NCBI GenBank assembly: GCA_003313425.1
Contig: NHZP01000044.1
Location: forward strand, 310,001-374,000
Reading direction: 5' to 3'
DNA: 64,000 bases
Origin: Pseudopyrenochaeta lycopersici
Taxonomy: Eukaryota; Ascomycota; Dothideomycetes; Pleosporales; Pseudopyrenochaetaceae
This document shows, in pieces, positions 57,301 to 64,000 of this stretch; positions within the stretch are counted from its first letter, which is position 1; each line of letters starts with the position of its first letter. A program made the position numbers and the translations under genes. Under the pieces are notes generated by a model. That model was not told the origin of the DNA. It searched no databases and worked only from the letters and a program-made list of their open reading frames with translations.

Positions 57301-59150
57301 TTCCAGCAGTTTGAGCAGTTTCAGCAGTTTCAGCAGTTCCAGCAGTGGCAACGGTGGCAACTGAGGCAGAATTAAAGGCAGTAGTTAATAAGTCGCATGT
57401 TGTTATTACAGCAGACTCGTGGCGGACAAAGCTGCACAGGCTAAAGGATCTTCGGCTGCTACCGTGCCAGCAGGTACTACTTACAGCTACGTTGCCGCCG
57501 TCGCAGGAGAGGCAGCTACAGGAGGTAATGTTAATGCGCGGAGCAACAATTATCCGCGCAGAGACAACGCAGCAACGTAGGACGCAGTATACAGTAGTAC
57601 GCTGCAGGCGTAAGGTAGAGCTGCAGGAGACGGCTGTAGAGCTTGCGCGCAGGCTGATGGACAAGGCAAGGTTGCTTAGTAGCGCGCAGGTAGCAGAGGT
57701 AGCAGGAGGACGAGAGGTAGCAAGAGCGAAAGGGGTTGTGTACTGTCGCAGCAAGGCGCTGTGTGAGCAGCTAGCAGGGCGGCTAGGCTGCGTAGCGTAC
57801 CACGCAGGCATGCCCGAGCGTGCAGAGGTACTAGAGAGGTAGAGACAGTCAGGAGGGCTAATCACGTGCACGTCAGCGCTTGGAGTAGGAGTAGATATCG
57901 CGCAGGTGCTCTTCACGCTGCATGTAGAGAGGCCGTGGGGGATGGTTGATTTTGTGCAGGAGAGCGGGCGAGCGCGAGGGGCAGGCAAGGCAGTGATTCT
58001 AGTGGTGCAAGGACAGCAGTGGCAGAAAGCTGAGGCAGAGGCAGAGGCAGAGGCAGAGGCAGAGGCAGAGGCAGAGTCAGAGGCAGAGGCAGAGGCAGAG
58101 GAGCAGCAACCGATGAACGATAGCGAGGTGATGGACGCGTTTATTAGCACAGTAGGTTGTCGAAGAGCAGTAATAAGTTAGTATATAGACGGCAGGCAAT
58201 TATCTTGCAGACAGCTACAGGCAAGAGCAAATACAGGAGTAGACGGCGCAGCAGACGGCGCAGCAGAAGGCGCAGAGATAGCGTTCTGCGATAACTGTGA
58301 GGAGCAGGAGTATAGAGGGCAGAAACAGTGGCAGGACGAGGAGCAGGTACAGGCGAGGCAGGAGCAGGTAGTACGGGCGAAGCTCGATGAGCTATCACAG
58401 ACGACGTGTCCATACTGCTAGGGTATGTTGCATGAAGTATTCAGGAGGGAGGAGGGCAAGGTGGTAGTACAGCAGGAGGAAGAGGAGGAGGAGTATGAGG
58501 CAGGGCAGCAAGAGGAGGAAGAGGCGGAGCAACAGACTAAGCAGCAAGCTGAGCAGCAAGCTAAGCGGCAGGCCGAGCAGCAGACCAAGCTGCAGACTGA
58601 GCAGTAGGCCGAGCAGCAGGCCGAGCAGCAGGCCAAGCAGCAGGCCAAGCAGCAGGCCGAGCAGGAGCTCGAGCAGAGAGAGCGCAAGGCGGCAGTACAT
58701 AGTCTGTGGCAGTGTCCGCGGCTTAGGCAGGAGGGGTTGCAGGATATAGAGGAGCTGCGGAGTAGGGTAAGGTATAAAAAGCAGGTTCAAACGTGCTGGA
58801 AGTGTGGGATAATAGAGTATCTCTGCGGCAGAACGCAGGGTAGTAAGCAGAGCAGCAAGCAGAGCTGTAAGCAGAGTAGTAGGCAGGCAGATTGCGCATA
58901 GCCGAACGTAGCGATAGCAGTACTATATAGGCTACGAGTAGCAGCAGAGGCAAAAGCAAAGCTAGAGGTAGGTAGAGGAATTCAAGATAGTAGGCTTTGG
59001 GAGGTAGGATATTAAGGGCAGGTAGATAGTAAGGAGGAGCTAGGTAGATGGATAGGAGAGGTATATCAAGATAGGCGGATTTTTAAGGATATTACTAGTA
59101 AAGGAGTAGCTAGTATTATATATAGTATCTTAGAAGAGGAAAGAAAGAAA
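54352..59150 (+). pseudogene. Telomere-linked helicase-type gene, copy 1, deletion pseudogene
   Basis: Most of the gene is in one frame from the ATG at 54352 to 57375. A Cys/His N-terminus (LICRQHTCAVY, then a QKHINEQH segment, resembling the OrsD/PF12013-type start) is followed by FFRERRYVRYF, a 12-bp-repeat-coded EQAQ tract, a helical region (WLKRTQWEQHLKAYPDW, HSPMSIMISLLAYAK) and the recombinase-like part (ARGPELLSVRWRNG, YRHVAVGIGREVVG). A Gln/Phe repeat ends it at 57375. Then about 0.7 kb of coding sequence present in copy 2, including Walker A, is deleted. The helicase resumes in another frame at about 57383 with NKSH in place of DESH, and runs through LTATLPPSQ, a W-to-TAG stop at 57841, and VQESGRARG. 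A Cys-rich C-terminus (CDNC, CPYC, CWKC) with long Gln/Glu/Ala repeats goes to about 59150. In-frame stops (for example 55000, 55390, 56146) are TAA/TAG at Gln or Trp sites. It cannot make a working helicase. Confidence 0.8.
54847..54974 (+). repeat. 12-bp coding repeat (EQAQ) in copy 1
   Basis: About eleven units of a 12-bp repeat (CAGGAGCAGGCA) keep the frame open and encode alternating Glu-Gln-Ala-Gln. Copy 2 has a different Glu/Gln/Ala tract at the same place, so the tract evolves by repeat turnover. Confidence 0.85.
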
Positions 59151-59192
59151 TAGATATAATTTATATAGTATTTATAAAAGAATAGTTAACTA

Positions 59193-59600
59193 GTTTAAAT
59201 AAGAAAAAAGAAGAAGAGAGTAAAGTAATTTAATATAAGATATTAGAAAGAGAGTAGATAATAGCTAGCTGTATTAAATAAGAAAAAAGAAGAAGAGAGT
59301 ATAGTAATTTAATATAAGATATTAGAAAGAGAGTAAATAATAGCTAGGTGTATTAAATAAGAAAAAGAAGAAAGAGAGTAAAGTAATTTAATATAAGATA
59401 TTAAAAGAAGGTAGAATATAAGTAAGTAGTTTAAATAAGTAAAAAAAAAGAGTAAAGTAATTTAATATAAGATATTAGAGAGAAAGTAGAGAATAGGCAA
59501 GTAGTTTAAATATAAAAAAAGAAGAAAAGGAGTAAAGTAAATTAATATAAGACAATAGAGAGAAAGTAGAGAATAAGAAATAAGTTTAAATAAGAAAAAC
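59193..59600. repeat. Minisatellite between the two helicase-type genes
   Basis: Five to six imperfect units of about 70-80 bp stand in tandem. Each contains TTTAAATAAGAAAAAAGAAG, AGTAAAGTAATTTAATATAA and GATATTAGA. The array is purine-rich on the plus strand and starts about 40 bases after the likely end of copy 1. Confidence 0.8.
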
Positions 59601-59880
59601 TAGCCATATGGACGCGCTCAACTTTGGCGTCGACGCCATAGTTGAATGATTGCTGATTGGCTGCAGCCCTACGCACGTACCACCGCGCCGGCATAGTTGA
59701 GCGAACATCAACACCATAGTTGAGTAACTACTCTACTACCCCTAAGCCCCCTCTTTACAAACCTACAAATAGCAGCTTATATACGCAAAAGACAGAAATA
59801 TATATAGCTACACACACATAATATATATGTAAGATCAAAGAGGAGAACAAGGCGGAAATAGCGCGATCTTCGCGCGATTT
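59601..59880 (+). promoter_or_regulatory. 5' region of copy 2 with repeated CATAGTTGA motif
   Basis: The word CATAGTTGA occurs three times (about 59637, 59692, 59715) and its near complement CTCAACTTTGGCG once (about 59617). A TATATACGC TATA-like site is near 59777, followed by a CA-rich leader. The arrangement suggests binding sites for a regulator, but this is not shown. Confidence 0.45.
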
Positions 59881-60914
59881 CTAGCCTATAGGGTACTTAT
59901 TTGCCGCGAGCATCGCTACGCCGTCTATAGCCTTGATAGGCACCTTAAGGAGCACCATAGCATGCATGCAGCAGCGCGGAGAGCGCAGCTCGCCTTGTAC
60001 GAGGATTTTGCGCTCCTCGCGCCAGCAGAGGTGGCCCAGCCAGCGCCCTATAGCAGCCCTATCGAGGCGCTCGGGCCAGCGCAGGACGGGTTCCTCTGCC
60101 TCTGCAGCAGCAGCAGCAGCAACAGTAGTAGCGTCTGTAGCTTTATTAGTACAAGCCGCGCGAAGATGCAGCAGCATATTAATCAGCAACATAGCGCTAA
60201 GCTTATGCGCTGGTCGTCTGCCTCAGCTGCCTTATATCAGGAGCAGGTGACGCAGCTATGGAAGGCTGTTAAGGTACAGACCTTCTTCCGCGAGCGGCGC
60301 TACGTTCGCTATTTTATTGTACAGGAGGAGGAGGAGGAGGAGCAGGAGGAAGAGGAGGCAGCTGAGCAGCAGGCGCAGGCAGAACAGCAGCAGGCAGGGC
60401 AGCAGCAGGCAGGGCAGCAGCAGGCAGGGCAGCAGCAGGCACGGCAGCAGCAGGCAGGGCGACAGCAGACAGAGCAGCAACAGCAACAGGAGGCGCTAGC
60501 TCATCTCACGTTAAGCTGGCAGGCCCTTAAGCGCGACGATAGCGAGGCTATGGATCGCATCGCAGAGGAGACGGCCGCCAAGGACCGTACAGGCTGGATC
60601 AAGAGGACGCGCTGGGAGGAGCACCTGCAGGCCTATCCTAACTGGAGGCTGCTGGCCCACGCGATCCGGCTGCCAGGCGACGACGAGCCTGCGCTGCAGC
60701 AGCTAGTAGCCGCAGTAGAGCAGCTGGTAGAGCAGGCGGTACAGGGCCTTAGCACGCTTGCGATTGATACGCTGCGCTGGCTGCGTAGTGCCAAGGCGCA
60801 TGAGCCTGACGTACGGCTGCTGGCCAAGATGCAGAATAAGGAGAGCCAGCAGCGCGCGGCCAGGCTGTGGGCTCGTCTGCTCTGCTACTGCCTGCGCCTA
60901 GTCGCTATAGAGGA

Positions 60915-60950
<36 letters not shown>

Positions 60951-61635
60951 CGAGGCCGAGGCAGAGGCAGAGCACGGACTGCAGCATATCGCCCGCCTAT
61001 TCCCCTGGCATGGTAGGCAGAGGCTAGCAGCTAGGAGGCTCTGGAAGCTTCTCTCGTACTACCAGGATAGCAGCGACAGCCAGGTAGCTCAAGATCAGCA
61101 GAAGTACGTGCTGCGCCTGTTTAAGGAGCTAATCTGCCAGGAGGTTGTCCACCAGCCGTTTAAGAGCGGCGTTATACACTTCCTTGCCGTGCTAGGTATT
61201 AATCCAGAGACGCTGCGGCTGCGTAGGGCAGCAGAGTATTCGACACTGCTTGGCTCGCTTGTGTACTGCGTGAGGGTAATAGCAGCTGAGGCCTTCCTGC
61301 CCTCCGCGCAGCGCAGTAATCAAGGCGCTACAGAGACGCTGGTACTACTGCAGAAGCGAGCTAGGCACCTCGTAGACGGCTCGCACAGCCCAATGAGCAC
61401 AATGCTAAGCCTGCTAGCATACGCTAAGTTTATCTCGCAACGGACGCCTGGCAGCATTGCAGGTAGTATGTGGTGGTCAGCTAATCGGCAGACGTTCTTT
61501 ATTAAGGGCCGTCCTGTTGCGCTGGCGCAGCTCTGCGCGATGGCGCAGGGTATTGTAGCAGAGGCTGCGCAGGTACTGTGGGAGCAGGTGCTCTGGGTAC
61601 AGCAGGAGCAGGAGCAGGAGCAGGAGGAGAGGGCG

Positions 61636-61669
<34 letters not shown>

Positions 61670-64000
61670 CAGCTAGCAGCCCGCCACCTCTTAATCTCGC
61701 AGCGATCCAAGACGACGTAAGTATAGTACGGCGTGGGCTCTCGTTTCTCTCAGCAGCACGCCTGCAGGAGGGCGAGCAGTGGATGCTGCAGCAGCTGTCA
61801 ACTACGCCAGCAGGCCAGCGCTTATATAAGCAGCAGAAGGGGGTAGCAAGCGAGCAGCAGGAGGACGCGCAGCAGCCAGTACAGTGGAACAGACCCAGGG
61901 TGCGGCAGCACCTACGCCAGATTAATCGCTTTCTTGACCTACTCTGCCTCGCGGTCCACATAACAGGCGGCCAGCCAGCGCGTGGGTCTGAGCTGCTCTC
62001 AGTTCGGTGGCGGAACGGGGTGCTTCAGGATCGCAACCTCTACGTAATTAATGGGCAGGTAACGCTAGTAACGCGCTACCACAAGACGCAGGCGCAGTGG
62101 GATCAGCCTAAGGTAGTAGCGCGCTTCCTGCCAGAGGCAGTAGGGCAGCTAATTGCGGCGTACCTGCTCTACGCACGGCCACTGCGGGCGATGCTGCTCA
62201 GCGGGCTGGGGAAGCAGGCGTCAGCGCACACAACTGACTATCTCTAGGCTAATAAGTAGGGCCCGTGGGAGACAGATCAATTAACGCGTGTGATGGCGGC
62301 TGAGTCAGCAGCCTGGCTGGGCACGCGGTTGACGACGCAGGACTACCGCCATACTGCTGTAGGGATTAGGAGGGAGGTAGTAGGCGAGCGGTTTGCTGCC
62401 AGCTATCGCGCAGAGCTAGCTCAAGGTAGGACGGCAGAGGAGGCAGAGGCAGGCAGCGAGGACGATGGCGAGGATCCGCTTGAGCTACAGAACGGGCGGA
62501 CGACAGCGATTGGCATGGTAGCGTACGCTGTGCAGGCTGATCTGGTGCAGGGGCTGAGCGCGCGGTCAATTGACGTGTTCCGCACGCTGAGCTGTACGTG
62601 GCACGCGTTTCTTGGCTTCGCAGAGGCAGGGGCAGGAGTAGGAGCAGGGGCAGGAGTAGGAGCAGGGGCAGGAGTAGTAGCAGGAGCAGAGAAAGAGAAG
62701 CAGCAGGAGAAGCAGGTATTAAAGCGGAAACAGGGGGGAGGCGTTACTAAGCAGGCGCAGGATAGTAGCGAGCACAGCCGCAGGCAGAAGAGGGCGAGGG
62801 TAGGCGAGGAGGGTACCGCGGCTGTAGCAGCAGTATCTGCTCAAGGCAAGGGCAATATGGAGAGGAGAGGGCTTGAGGACGCTATTCGACAGGTGCTCTG
62901 TCTCTCAGCTGATTATCCAGTCAAGTACAAGTCAGCTACGCAGGAGATCGCACTACAGGCTGTTGTACGAGGGCTCAGTCCGCTAGTAGTAGTACTACCA
63001 ACAGGCGGAGGTAAGACGCTACTCGCATTTGCTCCAGCAGTACTTGAGCAGCAGCAGGCAGAACAGAGGGCAGAGATAGGTAGCATTACGATCTTCGTTG
63101 TACCATATCGTGCACTAATCCAGGATATGCTTGTACGGCTTAGGCAGGCAGGTATTAAGGCAGCAGAGTGGAAGGCAGGGATTGAGGGCGACTATCAGAA
63201 CCGCCGGACGCTAGCTACTATTATAGTAGTTAGCGCTGATTACGTAGGAAGTAGTAGCAGGCAGTTTCTCTCATACGCCAGCTTACTTGCACGGCAGAGA
63301 GTGCTACAGCGGGTAGTAGTTGATGAGTCGCATGTTGTTATTACAGCAGACTTATGGCGGACAAAGCTGCAGAGGCTAAAGGATCTTCGGCTACTGCCGT
63401 GCCAGCAGGTACTACTTACAGCTACGCTGCCGCCGTCGCAGGAGAGGCAGCTACAGGAGGTAATGTTAATGCGCGGAGCAATAATTATCCGCGCAGAGAC
63501 AACGCAGCGACGTAGGACGCAGTACACAGTAGTTCGCTGCAGGCGTAAGGTAGAGCTACAGGAGACGGCTGTAGAGCTTGCGCGCAGGCTGATGGACGAG
63601 GCAAGGTTGCTTAGTAGCGCGCAGGTAGCAGAGGTGGCAGTAGGACGAGAGGTAGCAAGAGCGAAAGGGGTCGTGTACTGTCGCAGTAAGGCGCTGTGTG
63701 AGCAGCTAGCAAGGCGGCTAGGCTGCGTAGCGTACCACGCAGGCATGCCCGAGCGCGCAGAGGTGCTAGAGAGGTGGAGGCAGTCAGGAGGGCTAATCAC
63801 ATGCACGTCAGCGCTTGGAGTAGGAGTAGATATCGCGCAGGTGCTCTTCACGCTGCATGTAGAGAGGCCGTGGGGGATGGTTGATTTCGTGCAGGAGAGC
63901 GGGCGAGCGCGAGGGGCAGGCAAGGCAGTGATTCTAGTCGTGCAAGGACAGCAGTGGCAGAAGGCTGAGGTAGAGGCAGAGGCAGAGGCAGAGGCAGAGG
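59881..64000 (+). CDS. Telomere-linked helicase-type protein with tyrosine-recombinase-like domain, copy 2 (partial, two TAG codons)
   Basis: A single frame runs from about 59881 to the window end (at least 1370 codons), broken only by TAG at 62245-62247 (Trp in copy 1) and at 62257-62259. The first ATG downstream is 59962, but coding similarity begins earlier (FLAYRVLICREHRYAVY), so the true start or first exon is uncertain. Order: Cys/His N-terminus with two degenerate fingers; FFRERRYVRYF; Glu/Gln-rich tract; helical domain; a recombinase-like domain with Arg in RGSELLSVRW (about 61980), Lys in RYHKTQ (about 62080), RH in DYRHTAVGI (62341) and a Tyr in GMVAYAV (62524); an Ala/Gly linker. 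Then comes a superfamily 2 helicase: Walker A PTGGGKT (62998-63018), DESH (63322-63333), TATLPPS (about 63420), GVVYCRSKALCEQL, YHAGMP and VQESGRARG (about 63890). RecQ-type helicases unwind DNA. Subtelomeric members are known in many fungi and their role at telomeres is unproven. Confidence 0.8.

Noticed and set aside
58395..58790. Leucine-rich and cysteine-rich antisense frames over the Gln/Glu repeats (also 54769-55005, 56975-58150, 61320-61961, 63240-63923)
   Set aside because: These are shadows of CAG-type repeats and of the helicase gene on the opposite strand. They change with repeat number and show no independent conservation.
1..64000. CRISPR arrays, rRNA, telomeric TTAGGG arrays
   Set aside because: None seen. 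The organism is eukaryotic. Isolated TTAGGG words do not form arrays, so the telomere itself is not in the window.

Overview
The window looks like a transposon-dense, probably subtelomeric stretch of a filamentous ascomycete (Pezizomycotina) chromosome. The evidence is spliced genes with short introns (about 48-60 nt, with CTAAC/CTGAC branch points), SAT4-type fungal membrane proteins, Fot1/pogo transposases, chromodomain Gypsy retroelements, and mutation typical of repeat-induced point mutation (RIP). The AT-rich blocks have almost no CA or TG dinucleotides and many TA, yet keep CG. Dead reading frames are broken mostly by TAG/TAA where Gln or Trp codons are expected. The species cannot be named from the sequence alone.

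Left part, 1-16.4 kb: decayed Fot1/pogo and Gypsy remnants. These include a complete Fot1-like element with its inverted repeats (4251-6186), three solo LTRs with perfect 5-bp target duplications, and one intact six-exon SAT4-family gene (8100-9541, minus). A Q-rich gene on the minus strand (15420-16433) is cut by the large retroelement block.

Middle part, 16.4-36.2 kb: a triple-nested set of Gypsy retrotransposons. A 6.5-kb Gypsy-1 copy (B, TSD TCTGT) sits inside a Gypsy-2 element on the minus strand (TSD GATAC). Gypsy-2 sits inside another Gypsy-1 copy (A, TSD GTCTA). Mutation is heavier in copy A than in the innermost copy B, as the insertion order predicts. The Gypsy families carry an extra antisense reading frame between pol and the 3' LTR.

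Right-centre, 36.2-54 kb: more pogo debris, a 237-bp MITE sharing inverted repeats with the 4251-6186 element, and an island of near-normal base composition (about 39.4-49 kb). The island holds fragments of a DUF6589-like protein, a medium-chain dehydrogenase, a fungal N-terminal-domain protein and a DUF3435-like (Starship captain type) recombinase. It also holds an intact nine-exon SAT4-family gene (44614-46106) and a two-exon gene for a 66-residue secreted protein with eight cysteines (47283-47542, minus), an effector-like candidate. Then come a Gypsy-3 LTR with gag, a truncated Gypsy-1 copy C and a Gypsy-2 LTR.

Right end, 54-64 kb: two tandem copies, both on the plus strand, of a large gene of the fungal telomere-linked helicase type. 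It has a Cys/His N-terminus, Gln/Glu-rich linkers, a tyrosine-recombinase-like domain and a superfamily 2 (RecQ-like) helicase. The first copy is a deletion pseudogene. The second is open except for two close TAG codons and runs off the window. A minisatellite and a compact promoter region separate them. The placement suggests that the telomere lies to the right, but no telomeric repeat is in the window.
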